Below are positions 25,343 to 34,529 of a stretch of DNA of 64,000 bases, piece by piece; within the stretch, counting starts at the first letter, position 1; each line of letters begins with the position of its first letter. Origin of the DNA: Oleidesulfovibrio sp047973035 (GTDB lineage: Bacteria; Desulfobacterota; Desulfovibrionia; Desulfovibrionales; Desulfovibrionaceae); the NCBI RefSeq assembly GCF_047973035.1, contig NZ_JBKEBF010000012.1, positions 1 through 64,000 of the forward strand, given 5' to 3'. A model generated the notes under the pieces. It did no database searches, was not told where the DNA came from, and worked only from the letters and a program-made list of their open reading frames with translations. The translations under genes were made by a program, and so were the position numbers.

Positions 25343-26806
25343 TCAGACTCCTACGGGGCCAAGACCCAATTGCTGGTAAATATCTATGTACTGTTTTCCG
25401 GCTTTTTCCCAAGTGAACTCCTGAGCCATGGCACGCTTCATAATCGCCGTCCACAGCCTGGGATCATTTTCCCATACGGATACGGCCTGCATGATGGCAT
25501 TGTAAAAGCCGTCAGGGGTAACATCGGAAAAAGTAAAACCAGTGGCATCCGTTGAAGGCCACGGCACGATGGTATCACGCAAACCACCAAGAGCAGAGGC
25601 CACAGGCGGCGTGCCGAAGCGGAGCGCATAAATCTGGGTCAGCCCACACGGTTCATAACGTGAAGGCATCAGAAAAATATCAGTACCTGCCTGAATGCGG
25701 TGCGCCAGATCTTCGGTATACTCCACACGGGCACAAAGCAGCCCCTGATAGTCTTCCATCAGCTCCAGCACTCTGGCTTCATACTCCAGACTGCCTTCAC
25801 CCAGAATCACAATGCCTATGTTCTGCTTTATCAGGCGGTGAACATTATCAATAAGCAGATCAATGCCTTTCTGGTCACGCAGCCTGCCTATAAACCCGAG
25901 AACAGGACGTTTAATAAGCTCCGGCTTAAGTCCCAGCTCAGTAATCAACGCCTTTTTGCATCGCAACTTTCCGCTACGCCTGTCTTTGCTGTATGTGCAG
26001 GGTAAAAAACGGTCATCTTCGGGTTGCCAAATGTCATAGTCGGCACCGTTTAAAATGCCGTGCAACGCATGCCCCCGTTTTTTCAGTATCCCTTCAAGCC
26101 CGCACCCGAACTCTGGCGTTGTTATTTCCTTTGCATAGCTGGGGCTTACTGTTGTCACTTTATCGGCATAGGCAATACCTGCCTTGAGCAGATTCAGGTC
26201 GCCGTGGAATTCTGCCCCGTCCATGGCCCATGCCTGTGGCGGCAGGCCGCAGTTTTCAAACAGACGCGAGGAAAAACGCCCCTGAAACGCCAGATTATGA
26301 ATGGTCATTACACTACGGGTATTCTGCCAGAAGGCATCACTCTGCCGCCAGTAATACAAAAAAGCAGGTAAAAGAGCTGTCTGCCAGTCGTGAGCATGGA
26401 CTATAGCGGGAGCCTCTCCCAAACGCTGGCACATGGAAGCGATGGCACGGCAGAAAAAGACAAAGCGCTCGCAGTTATCAAAATAGTCGCCTTTGTAGTC
26501 GTTATAATAGTAACGACGGTCAAAATATTCGCCACGACTGATAAAGTAGACAGGCATGCCGTGAAAATCGGCTTCGTAGACATCTGCAGTGATCGGGCCC
26601 CACGGGTACCCTACCGGAATATCGCTCATGGTCAGGCGAATGCCATATTCCGCTGTAAGGATGCGACCATAAAAAGGCGTCACCACAGCAGTGCGCACAC
26701 CTGCCTGATGCAATGCATAAGGAAGTGCGCCCAAAACATCACCCAGACCACCGCTTTTGGAAAACGGATACATTTCAGAGGTGGCAAAAAGAACCAAAGG
26801 TTTCAT
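25343..26806 (-). CDS. glgA: Glycogen synthase
   Basis: This GT5 enzyme adds glucose from a nucleotide sugar to growing glycogen. From the ATG at 26806 it begins MKPLVLFATSEMYPFSKSGGLGDVLGALP. The SKSGGLGD motif near residues 15-22 is the nucleotide-sugar-binding lysine region; C-terminal marks are LGFIGRLRDQKG and PSRYEPCGLTQIYALRFGT. Length is 487. It is preceded by a Nudix gene and followed directly by glgB. Confidence 0.96.
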   Translation of the reverse strand: MKPLVLFATSEMYPFSKSGGLGDVLGALPYALHQAGVRTAVVTPFYGRILTAEYGIRLTMSDIPVGYPWGPITADVYEADFHGMPVYFISRGEYFDRRYYYNDYKGDYFDNCERFVFFCRAIASMCQRLGEAPAIVHAHDWQTALLPAFLYYWRQSDAFWQNTRSVMTIHNLAFQGRFSSRLFENCGLPPQAWAMDGAEFHGDLNLLKAGIAYADKVTTVSPSYAKEITTPEFGCGLEGILKKRGHALHGILNGADYDIWQPEDDRFLPCTYSKDRRSGKLRCKKALITELGLKPELIKRPVLGFIGRLRDQKGIDLLIDNVHRLIKQNIGIVILGEGSLEYEARVLELMEDYQGLLCARVEYTEDLAHRIQAGTDIFLMPSRYEPCGLTQIYALRFGTPPVASALGGLRDTIVPWPSTDATGFTFSDVTPDGFYNAIMQAVSVWENDPRLWTAIMKRAMAQEFTWEKAGKQYIDIYQQLGLGPVGV

Positions 26807-26842
26807 CTGCCGATCCCCTCCTCCGGAGATAACTCCGTACAA

Positions 26843-27298
26843 TCAGTCTTCAGCCCGCAGGCGTGCAACAAAGTCGGCAATGATGCCGGCATGGTCAAAA
26901 GCTATGGGTGCAGGCAAATTATCCAGCGCGAAAAAAGCGGCGGCAGATGCATCATCACCCGCACTCAACATATCTGCATCCGATGCAGTACCCGTAAAAA
27001 CAACACTCATGGTGTGATGTCTGGGGTCACGGGCAGGGTCGGAGTACACACCAAGCAAGCCTGTAAGCACGACAGAAAGCCCTGTTTCTTCCAAAACCTC
27101 GCGCACGGCTGCACTTTCAACGGTTTCGCCGTAATCAACAAAGCCACCGGGCAAGGCCCAACCGTATGGAGGGTTCGCCCTGCGGATAAGCACTATGCCT
27201 CTGGCAGGATCATGCACGACAACATCTACAGTAGGAACCGGATTTCTATACATCTGAACCGGTGTCCCGCAGACAGGGCACGGTTTATGATAACTCAT
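26843..27298 (-). CDS. Nudix hydrolase with N-terminal zinc-ribbon-like motif
   Basis: From the ATG at 27298 the 151-residue protein starts MSYHKPCPVCGTPVQMYRNP, a short CxxC segment, followed by a full Nudix box (GGFVDYGETVESAAVREVLEETG). Such enzymes hydrolyse nucleoside diphosphates joined to another group, often ADP-ribose. It lies 36 bases before glgA on the same strand. This suggests it may act on ADP- or UDP-sugars and so touch glycogen synthesis, but that is inference. A longer frame upstream was rejected because it crosses a terminator and is hydrophobic without a ribosome site. Confidence 0.88.
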   Translation of the reverse strand: MSYHKPCPVCGTPVQMYRNPVPTVDVVVHDPARGIVLIRRANPPYGWALPGGFVDYGETVESAAVREVLEETGLSVVLTGLLGVYSDPARDPRHHTMSVVFTGTASDADMLSAGDDASAAAFFALDNLPAPIAFDHAGIIADFVARLRAED

Positions 27299-27695
27299 AT
27301 ACACCCCGAAAGATGGCAACTTGCCGACAGGAGACAAAAAACACACTGTCCCTATCGTAAAACACACATGCCGATAATTATATTTCCACAATATTGGGGA
27401 TAAATTTCTAGTATGAACAAAAAAATACGCCATTGCCAGCGCAGACGCAATTAAAATGGATAAAAGATAACAGAAATAACGCGCTGAAACGAAAAACGGC
27501 CTGCTGAACATCAGCAGACCGCTTGTCGCAAAAGAAGGAAGGTAAAAAGTATAAAGCAGCATTCATGCCAAAAATGCAACATACTAAAATACATGAATAC
27601 ACACAAATTCAACAGGCCTTTTTTACCTGCTTCCGGTTCAAACAGTTTAACGCATGATCCCATGCTGCCGATAAAGTAAAAATTATTAAACGGGC
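27299..27695. other. Non-coding gap between tsaC and the Nudix gene
   Basis: This holds the downstream terminator for the tsaC side (27492-27521), AT-rich sequence with a minus-strand TATAAT at 27378-27383 lacking a good -35 partner, and a GGGG ribosome site for the Nudix gene. No gene is supported. Confidence 0.5.
27492..27521 (-). terminator. Intrinsic terminator downstream of tsaC
   Basis: CGGCCTGCTGA pairs with TCAGCAGACCG with one mismatch and a three-base loop; five T follow on the minus strand. It lies about 175 bases after the tsaC stop. Confidence 0.75.
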
Positions 27696-28325
27696 CTACA
27701 AAACAACTTCGAAACCAGCTTGCAAAAGTTCCGTCTCTGTAACAGCGCCGGGGCGGATAATGCGCACATGTTCCGGTCCGGCAACTTCCACCAACGTAGA
27801 AGGTCTGCCTCCGGCAGGCGCAGGGGGCAACTCCACTATGCCAGCCACAAGTTCAAGCAATTCGGGGTCAAGCTGGTCTGCAGCCGTAACAGCAGCTCTG
27901 CCACTTACATTGGCGCTGGTAGAAACCAAAGCACCTCCGCTTGCCCGACACAGTCCGGCCGCCACAGGATGCGGTGTCAGGCGGACAGCCACCCTTCCTG
28001 TTTCTCCGGTCAGCACAGCTGGAATGGCTTCTGCCGCAGTTACCAGCACAGAAAGCGGCCCGGGCCAGAAGGTTTCTCCTAACCTCGCCACAAGAGGGGA
28101 CTGTATCGCCGTAACCAATTCTAACTGCTCACGACTGCCGATAATTACAGGTAAAGGCATGCCTGAAGGTCTGCGCTTTGCCTGATACACAAGATCGATT
28201 GCACGCACATCCGTAACAATACAGCCTACAGCAAAAAACGTTTCTGTGGGGTACACGACCACTTTCCCTTCTTTCAAAAGGGCTGCCGCTTCCTTAATAT
28301 CAACACGGGGGACAGCATTCTTCAT
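27696..28325 (-). CDS. tsaC: Sua5/YciO/YrdC-family L-threonylcarbamoyladenylate synthase
   Basis: TsaC makes threonylcarbamoyl-AMP for the t6A37 modification of ANN-decoding tRNAs. The 209-residue protein shows VVYPTETFFAVGC near residues 22-34, KRRPSGMPLPVII near 51-63 and ALVSTSANVSG near 130-140. The usual VYGLG after PTE is FFAVG, a small departure. It is a YrdC-size protein without the Sua5 extension. A YciO-like relative with another role cannot be excluded. It stands alone on the minus strand, divergent from rlmH. Confidence 0.85.
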   Translation of the reverse strand: MKNAVPRVDIKEAAALLKEGKVVVYPTETFFAVGCIVTDVRAIDLVYQAKRRPSGMPLPVIIGSREQLELVTAIQSPLVARLGETFWPGPLSVLVTAAEAIPAVLTGETGRVAVRLTPHPVAAGLCRASGGALVSTSANVSGRAAVTAADQLDPELLELVAGIVELPPAPAGGRPSTLVEVAGPEHVRIIRPGAVTETELLQAGFEVVL

Positions 28326-28478
28326 TATGTTGTAATCTCATACCGTTATGCTGTTACAATAAAAAAACAAGCCGGTCATTATATCGTCACTTGCTTTAGG
28401 TTGAGCCTTTTTGCAGGTCAGTATACAACGCGCCATGCACATTGAATACTCCAAGCCAAACTGCCGCCGGAGAAGCGT

Positions 28479-28946
28479 ATGAAAGCCATTCGCATCATCG
28501 CCGTGGGCAAGCTGAAAACAGCCCACTGGAAGGCTGCGGCAGATCATTATCTTACCCGCCTGAACAGGGCGTTCAAGATTGATGAAACCATTATCAAAGA
28601 CGGAAATGCCGCGCTGCCTGCCGCCGAGCGTAATGCGCAGGAAGGCGAACGCATTCTGGCAGCGCTTGCCCCTCAGGACTTACCCATATGTATGGATGAG
28701 CTGGGCAAGCAGTTTACATCGCAAAACTTTTCCGCTTTTCTCGCCCCGATGTGGGAAGATGCCAACCGCAGGCCCTGCTTTATCATAGGCGGCGCTTACG
28801 GGCTTTCCGATGCAGTGCGCGATGTGGCACGCCACACAATCGCACTGTCAGGCATGACCTTTCCGCACGAAATGGCACGGGTCATTCTGTACGAACAACT
28901 TTACAGAGCCGATGCCATTATAAAGGGTACACCGTATCATCACTAA
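28479..28946 (+). CDS. rlmH: 23S rRNA pseudouridine-1915 N3-methyltransferase
   Basis: RlmH is a small SPOUT methyltransferase that methylates pseudouridine 1915 on assembled 70S ribosomes. The 155 residues match the family. Marks are FIIGGAYGLSDAVR (SAM-binding knot), FPHEMARVILYEQLYRA and the C-terminal GTPYHH. It is followed after 79 bases by a small unknown gene on the same strand. Confidence 0.96.
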   Translation: MKAIRIIAVGKLKTAHWKAAADHYLTRLNRAFKIDETIIKDGNAALPAAERNAQEGERILAALAPQDLPICMDELGKQFTSQNFSAFLAPMWEDANRRPCFIIGGAYGLSDAVRDVARHTIALSGMTFPHEMARVILYEQLYRADAIIKGTPYHH

Positions 28947-29025
28947 TAACCTGTCATGGCCACAACACAAAAGCCATCCCCGACCATGACGGAATGTAAC
29001 ATCCGGACGAAACAAGGACTGTACA

Positions 29026-29244
29026 ATGCTAGACTTCAGCTATCTGGACAAACTGGAAGAATACATGACCAGCGGCCGCATGGCCGAAGACTTTGAGTAT
29101 TCCCCCGAAGAACGCCGTCATGAAATACTCGAGTTTCTCGAGCGCTTCATGGACGTGGCGGAACTGGCAGATGAAAACGCTACCAAGCTGATCTTTAAAA
29201 ATTCTCAGTTAGGTGCCTTTTTCGAAGAAAGTGCCCAGAAGTAG
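29026..29244 (+). CDS. Small acidic protein of unknown function
   Basis: A 72-residue protein, MLDFSYLDKLEEYMTSGRMA, rich in Glu, Phe and Leu and likely all helical; no membrane segment or cysteine. The middle (SPEERRHEILEFLERFMDV) would form an amphipathic helix. Its last 40 bases overlap the end of rsmG on the opposite strand. The upstream sequence has only a modest purine-rich ribosome site. I do not recognise the family; composition and codon use look real. Confidence 0.65.
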   Translation: MLDFSYLDKLEEYMTSGRMAEDFEYSPEERRHEILEFLERFMDVAELADENATKLIFKNSQLGAFFEESAQK

Positions 29245-29915
29245 CGCGGCGAACCTTCCACGGAATATTCGTATTGTGCGGTCAGGCTCCAGTCTTCCGG
29301 CAGGAGCCTGCCGTGCGAAGCATCAGGAACATCATGCGCAGGAGCTGGCTCGTTAGCCAGCACGACAACAAAACCGCCTCGGCGAATTTTGCCTGTCAGC
29401 AGTTCAAGCAGTTCCGGCCACGGCATAAATGCCCTGCTTACCATCATTGCAGCGGGGGCTCTGCCTTCCATAAAGTCTTCCACCCGCGCCCTGTGCACAT
29501 TGGTCGCAGGCAACGGATACTTTGCCAGTACCATCTGCATAAACATCGTACGCTTTTCCCGTACGTCCACCATGTGGTATTCACCCTCTTGCCACACCAT
29601 CCGCAAAGGGATACCCGGCAGCCCGGCGCCGGCGCCGAAATCCCATATCTGCATCGGAATATCCGCCGAGTCCGCTACGACCGAAAAATCAAGCGTCTCC
29701 AGAAAGCGCTTCAAATGCAGGCTATCTACTATAAGCGTGCGCAGCATGGGCTCCCATGAACGTGGTCCGACCAGGTTCATGACAACACTCCACTTCTGCA
29801 ACATATTAAGATAGCCGGTAATATTTTTCAGAGCCTCGCCCTGCAGGGTAAACCCCAGTTCAGAACAAAGCATCGCAACCTGCTGTTCGCCAGCAGGACT
29901 CATTTTTTTAGCCAT
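29205..29915 (-). CDS. rsmG: 16S rRNA guanine-527 N7-methyltransferase
   Basis: RsmG (GidB) methylates G527 of 16S rRNA using SAM. The ATG at 29915 has CGAGGA upstream and gives 236 residues; a longer frame was rejected. Marks are LNMLQKWSVVMNLVG, IVDSLHLKRFL, the SAM-binding WDFGAGAGLPGIPL and VSRAFMPWPELLEL. Its 3' end overlaps a small gene on the other strand by 40 bases. It is a stand-alone gene away from the usual gid-par context. Confidence 0.93.
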   Translation of the reverse strand: MAKKMSPAGEQQVAMLCSELGFTLQGEALKNITGYLNMLQKWSVVMNLVGPRSWEPMLRTLIVDSLHLKRFLETLDFSVVADSADIPMQIWDFGAGAGLPGIPLRMVWQEGEYHMVDVREKRTMFMQMVLAKYPLPATNVHRARVEDFMEGRAPAAMMVSRAFMPWPELLELLTGKIRRGGFVVVLANEPAPAHDVPDASHGRLLPEDWSLTAQYEYSVEGSPRYFWALSSKKAPN

Positions 29916-30128
29916 AGCATCCTCGTAACATGATATGTCGAAGTCTCGTCGTGGGCACCACCTACCCCAGCCTGCCATTGCAGGCAAGCCTGTACTTGCA
30001 AGCTGTGCCAACTTGCACTATGCAGCGGGACACATACTGTTCCACCCTGCGTCGCCAGTTACGGAACATGGCGGCAGAGGAACCGCCGTTGCAGTTGCAG
30101 GTTATTGAACATTCAGGAGTGAAGCGAC

Positions 30129-31073
30129 ATGAGTACTGACAATACAGCAATTCTTTTTCCCGGTCAGGGTTCCCAGCAAGTCAATATGGGGCGCGACCTT
30201 GCAGAGACAGACAAAGAAATAATGGAGCTTTGGAAAAAAGCAGAATCCATCAGCAGTCTGCCCCTGCGCGAAATATACTGGGACGGTGATGCAGCCGCAA
30301 TGGCCGACACCCGCAACCTGCAGCCTGCACTTACCGTGGTCAACATCTCTTTGTGGATGAAAATGGCAGGCAAAATTTCACCTGTTGCCGCAGCCGGTCA
30401 CAGCCTTGGCGAATATGCCGCCATTGCAGCATCCGGTGCGCTGTCCGCAGCAGACACTATCGAGCTTGTTTCTCTACGCGGCCGCCTTATGGCAGAGGCT
30501 GACCCCGAAGGCAAAGGCGCAATGGCGGCAGTACTCAAACTGCAGCTTGGTGATGTGGAAGATGTTGTACGCGAAACCGCAGATGCTACCGGTGAAATGA
30601 TTCTGGTAGCCAATTACAATACTCCCGGCCAGTTTGTGCTCAGCGGCACGAAAGCCGCCATTGACGATGCTGCCGCCCGCGTAAAAGAACGCAAGGGTCG
30701 CGCAATGCCGCTGGCTGTAAGCGGTGCCTTCCACAGCCCCATGATGAAAGAAGCCGCGGCAGAGCTTGCATCCATCATGCAGAAACGCCAGTGGAACAAA
30801 ATGAAATTCCCTGTTTACTGTAACGTGACAGGTCAGGCTGTTTCCGAAGGCGAGGCGCTGAAAAACATCATGCAGGGGCAGATGGCCGGCTCCGTACGTT
30901 GGATAGATACCATTTCCAATCAGTGGAATGCAGGCGTCCGCCAGTGGATCGAACTGGGTCCCAAAAATATTCTGGGCAAAATGCTTACTCCTATTCTGGC
31001 GGAAGCAGGTGCAGCGTCTGATGAATGGACAACACAAACCATCTCTACACTTGAACAAACCGAGGCACTGTAG
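30129..31073 (+). CDS. fabD: Malonyl-CoA:ACP transacylase
   Basis: FabD loads malonyl groups on acyl carrier protein for fatty acid synthesis. The 314-residue protein has ILFPGQGSQQVNMGRD at the start, the nucleophile motif GHSLGEYAA near residue 90 and NYNTPGQFVLSG further on; AFHSPMM carries the catalytic histidine. CAGGAG lies upstream of the ATG. It is separate from other fab genes and is followed by argS after 173 bases. Confidence 0.96.
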   Translation: MSTDNTAILFPGQGSQQVNMGRDLAETDKEIMELWKKAESISSLPLREIYWDGDAAAMADTRNLQPALTVVNISLWMKMAGKISPVAAAGHSLGEYAAIAASGALSAADTIELVSLRGRLMAEADPEGKGAMAAVLKLQLGDVEDVVRETADATGEMILVANYNTPGQFVLSGTKAAIDDAAARVKERKGRAMPLAVSGAFHSPMMKEAAAELASIMQKRQWNKMKFPVYCNVTGQAVSEGEALKNIMQGQMAGSVRWIDTISNQWNAGVRQWIELGPKNILGKMLTPILAEAGAASDEWTTQTISTLEQTEAL

Positions 31074-31155
31074 CGGTACTGTCAGGCAGTGCAGGTGCCG
31101 CCAGCCTCTTTTCAGATGAACTGAAAAAAGGTATACATACAGATTCGTACGTCGG

Positions 31156-31177
31156 AGGCGACCCAGAGAGGTCGCCT
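31156..31177 (+). promoter_or_regulatory. Hairpin between fabD and argS
   Basis: AGGCGACC pairs perfectly with GGTCGCCT around CAGAGA. No T run follows, so it is not a standard terminator; it may be part of an argS leader. Confidence 0.3.
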
Positions 31178-31246
31178 TCGCACGTCCGGCAGACCGTATA
31201 AAAACAGCCGTAAGGCAGAATCATACTTAACAATACTGGTGGTACA

Positions 31247-32899
31247 ATGCGCGCTAAAAACCATCTTGAGGCGGCTCTTAAAGTCGCAATCGCCGACCTT
31301 GGACTCCCGTGGCCCGAAAAATTCACCATCGAGCCCCCTAAGGATAAAAAGTTCGGTGATCTTGCAGTCAACATAGCCATGGTGCTGGCAAAACCTGCCA
31401 AAATGCCCCCCCGTGAAATCGCGGGCCGCATCGCAGAGCACCTGTCCGGAAACCCCGATATTTCAGGCGTTGAAATTGCAGGCCCCGGCTTCATCAACGT
31501 AACCTACGCACCTGAATTCTGGCACAAGACCGTCCCCGCCGTGGAAGAAGCCAAAGACAGCTTCGGCGGTGTGAATGTCGGCAACGGTCGCAAGGTGCAG
31601 GTGGAATACGTATCAGCTAACCCCACCGGGCCCCTGCACATCGGTCACGGCCGCGGTGCGGCTGTGGGCGACAGCCTTGCCCGCATGCTCCGCTTCACCG
31701 GTTTTGAAGTAAGCACGGAGTACTACATAAACGATGCAGGTCGTCAGATGCTGCTGCTGGGCGACTCGGTATATTACCGTGCAAAGCAGATTAAAGGCAT
31801 GGACGTTGCCGAGCCGGAAGACTACTACCGCGGCGACTACATCCACGACATCGCGCAGGAAGTTCTGGATATGACTCCTGACCTGCTCGAAAAGCCTGAA
31901 GAAGAAGGCCGCGCCATCTGCCAGAAGTACGCTGTCGATACAATTATGGCAGGTATCAAGCAGGACCTTGAAAACTTTTCCGTTGAGCATCAGGTATGGT
32001 TCTCTGAAAAGTCGCTTGTGGAAACCGGTGCAGTGGACAAAACCTTCGACCGCCTCCGCAAGGCCGGTCTTGCTTACGAAGAAGACGGCGCACTGTGGTT
32101 CCGCACGACAGACTTTGGTGATGACAAGAACCGTGTACTGAAAAAGTCCAACGGCTACCTTACCTATTTTGCGTCTGACATTGCCTACCACGATAACAAA
32201 TACGACCGCGGCTTTGACCTGTGTGTAGATATCTGGGGTGCTGACCACCACGGATATGTGCCCCGTATGCGTGCCGCAGTTGCAGCATTGGGCAAACCTG
32301 CAGACAGCTTTGACGTCATTCTGGTTCAGCTGGTTAACCTGCTCCGCAACGGTGAGCAGATTGCCATGTCCACAAGAGCCGGTGAATTTGAAACTCTGGC
32401 AGACGTAGTGAAAGAAGTCGGTGCCGATGCAGCCCGCTTCATGTTCCTTTCGCGCAAGAGTGACAGCTCGCTGGATTTTGACCTTGAGCTGGTCAAGCAG
32501 CGCAGCATGGACAACCCCGTGTACTACGTGCAGTACGCCCATGCGCGTATCTGCTCTGTAATGCGCAAAGCGGCAGAGCGCGGCATCACTCTGCCCGACG
32601 CCACAGACATTCCAGTACTGGCTCCGCTGGCAAATGCAGACGAAATCGACATGTTGCGCCTGCTGGACCGTTTTGAAGACACCATGGAAACTGCTGCCGG
32701 TTCGCTGAGTGTTCATCACATCAGCTACTACCTGCAGGATCTGGCAAGTGCGCTGCATCGTTTCTACGCTAACAATCCCGTGCTGAATGCACCGGACGAA
32801 AGCGTACTTGTGGCACGTCTGGCCTTGCTGCGTGCGGTTGCACAGGTGCTGCGCAACGGCTTGAAGCTGCTTGGCGTAAGCGCGCCTGACGCGATGTAA
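31247..32899 (+). CDS. argS: Arginyl-tRNA synthetase
   Basis: This class I synthetase charges tRNA-Arg. The 550 residues are normal. The HIGH motif stands in SANPTGPLHIGHGRG; the KMSK region is the degenerate IAMSTRAGE typical of ArgRS. The N-terminal Add-1 domain and the C-terminal helical anticodon domain (VYYVQYAHARICSVMR and DLASALHRFYANNPVL) are recognisable. It starts an apparent transcript continuing into the SPOR protein and the mla genes. Confidence 0.97.
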   Translation: MRAKNHLEAALKVAIADLGLPWPEKFTIEPPKDKKFGDLAVNIAMVLAKPAKMPPREIAGRIAEHLSGNPDISGVEIAGPGFINVTYAPEFWHKTVPAVEEAKDSFGGVNVGNGRKVQVEYVSANPTGPLHIGHGRGAAVGDSLARMLRFTGFEVSTEYYINDAGRQMLLLGDSVYYRAKQIKGMDVAEPEDYYRGDYIHDIAQEVLDMTPDLLEKPEEEGRAICQKYAVDTIMAGIKQDLENFSVEHQVWFSEKSLVETGAVDKTFDRLRKAGLAYEEDGALWFRTTDFGDDKNRVLKKSNGYLTYFASDIAYHDNKYDRGFDLCVDIWGADHHGYVPRMRAAVAALGKPADSFDVILVQLVNLLRNGEQIAMSTRAGEFETLADVVKEVGADAARFMFLSRKSDSSLDFDLELVKQRSMDNPVYYVQYAHARICSVMRKAAERGITLPDATDIPVLAPLANADEIDMLRLLDRFEDTMETAAGSLSVHHISYYLQDLASALHRFYANNPVLNAPDESVLVARLALLRAVAQVLRNGLKLLGVSAPDAM

Positions 32900-32938
32900 C
32901 ACCCTATAGCTACCGCAGTTAATCAGACAGGCATCCAG

Positions 32939-33616
32939 ATGAGTTTCAGTATTCGTAACGAGGCAGGTTCAAACGGTAAACGCCGGTTCATTATTGAAAT
33001 GACCGCAGGCAAGTTCTTCTTTACCTGCTTTCTGCTGCTGTTTGGCTTTGCCTGGATGTTCACCTTCGGAATCATGATCGGGCGCGGATTCAATCCGGAT
33101 GAATCCGTGCCCGCTTTAGCCCGTTTAATGCCCGACACAGGTACACCGGTCGAGGTGCCGAAGCATATTGCCGATGATACAAAAGGCAGCACACCTCCCG
33201 GCGTAATAAAAACTGAAGAACTGGGATTGCTCACTTCACTTCGAGCAAAAGATACTGACCCGAAGCAGCAGAAGCCTGCAGTCGCACCGCCAAAAGAAAC
33301 CCCAAAAGCCCCGGAGCGTCCTGCTGTACCTGCAACACAGCAAAAGCAGCAAAACAGCGGTGCAACAACATATCGCTACGTATATCAAGTGGCATCTTTG
33401 AAGGATGTCGGTGCAGCAAAACGCTTTGCATCTCATCTGGAAGAAGCCGGTCTGAATGCCTCTGTTGAGCGTGTGGATACTTCAAAAGGGGTCTGGCACA
33501 GGGTAAATGTTGCCTTCAGAGGCACAACTGCAGATGCAGAGAACTTGAAACGCAAACTTTCTGCTTTGGGCATCCGGAAACCTTTACTGAAAGAACAGGA
33601 AGCTCTTTCAAAATAA
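32939..33616 (+). CDS. SPOR-domain membrane protein
   Basis: The 225-residue protein has a short cytoplasmic start, one membrane segment (about 24-47, FFFTCFLLLFGFAWMFTFGIMIG), a proline- and lysine-rich periplasmic linker (about 95-140), and a C-terminal SPOR domain (YVYQVASLKDVGAAKRFASHLEEAG...). SPOR domains bind glycan strands stripped of side peptides at the division site, so a role in division or wall remodelling is likely. It lies 39 bases after argS and 88 before mlaE. Confidence 0.88.
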   Translation: MSFSIRNEAGSNGKRRFIIEMTAGKFFFTCFLLLFGFAWMFTFGIMIGRGFNPDESVPALARLMPDTGTPVEVPKHIADDTKGSTPPGVIKTEELGLLTSLRAKDTDPKQQKPAVAPPKETPKAPERPAVPATQQKQQNSGATTYRYVYQVASLKDVGAAKRFASHLEEAGLNASVERVDTSKGVWHRVNVAFRGTTADAENLKRKLSALGIRKPLLKEQEALSK

Positions 33617-33704
33617 CAGTGATTTGAATTTTGTTATCATATTGACGTAAGAGCATACTTACATGTAGGAATACAACGTTTGAGATAACCCCAGCGAGCA
33701 GGCA

Positions 33705-34517
33705 ATGAAAACAAGCGCATCTCACTATTCTTTTACAGCACCATTTCAAAAGCTTGGAGCAGCCACCATAAGCTTTATCGCAGAGCTTGGCGCGGTTTTG
33801 CTCTTCCTGCTCGACGCTGTCCGCCATATTTTCATAGCTTCACGGCTTTTCTCAAAAGTAGTTCAGCAAATCTATTTTATCGGCTCCAAGTCGCTGTTTG
33901 TCATTGCGTTGATAGGCATATTCACCGGTATGGTTCTGGGGCTGCAAGGGTATTACACTCTGGTCAAGTTCGGCTCCGAAGGTCTGCTTGGTGCCGCTGT
34001 CGCCCTTACCCTTATCCGCGAACTGGGCCCCGTGCTGACAGCCATAATGGTAACAGGGCGCGCAGGTTCCGCCATGGCGGCAGAAATCGGTGTCATGCGT
34101 ATTTCCGACCAGATTGATGCTCTGGAAGTGATGGACGTGCCCCCCATGGGCTACCTTGTCACTCCCCGCCTGATTGCTTCGCTGATTGTATTTCCTATGC
34201 TTACGGCACTTTTCAACACAATCGGCATAATCGGCGGTTACCTGACAGGTGTTGTACTGCTGGGTATTAACTCCGGTGTATACTTTTACCGCATAGAAAG
34301 CAGCGTGGGATGGTCTGACGTTAGCGGAGGCTTTTTGAAGGCCATCGTATTTGCCGTAATTGTATCCATCATCAGCTGCTACCAAGGGTACTTTACCCAT
34401 ATGCGTAAAGACGGCATGGGCCCTGAAGGCGTCAGCAACTCGACCACATCTGCCGTTGTCATGTCATGTGTGCTGGTTCTGATATTTGACTACGTGCTCA
34501 CATCTTTTCTGCTGTAG
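33705..34517 (+). CDS. mlaE: MlaE, ABC permease for outer-membrane lipid transport
   Basis: MlaE is the membrane permease of the Mla phospholipid transport system. The 270-residue protein has five or six membrane segments and the family pattern IGIFTGMVLGLQGYYTL, LIRELGPVLTAIMVTGRAGSAMAAEIG and DALEVMDVPPMGYLVTPR. It is the first of five mla genes in tight order. The ATG is preceded by a weak ribosome site (GAGCAGGC). Confidence 0.95.
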   Translation: MKTSASHYSFTAPFQKLGAATISFIAELGAVLLFLLDAVRHIFIASRLFSKVVQQIYFIGSKSLFVIALIGIFTGMVLGLQGYYTLVKFGSEGLLGAAVALTLIRELGPVLTAIMVTGRAGSAMAAEIGVMRISDQIDALEVMDVPPMGYLVTPRLIASLIVFPMLTALFNTIGIIGGYLTGVVLLGINSGVYFYRIESSVGWSDVSGGFLKAIVFAVIVSIISCYQGYFTHMRKDGMGPEGVSNSTTSAVVMSCVLVLIFDYVLTSFLL

Positions 34518-34529
34518 GACGACCACACC

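Noticed and set aside
27299..27562. N-terminal membrane extension of the Nudix protein
   Set aside because: It would run through a region close to a terminator and has no ribosome site; the CxxC start at 27298 fits the family.
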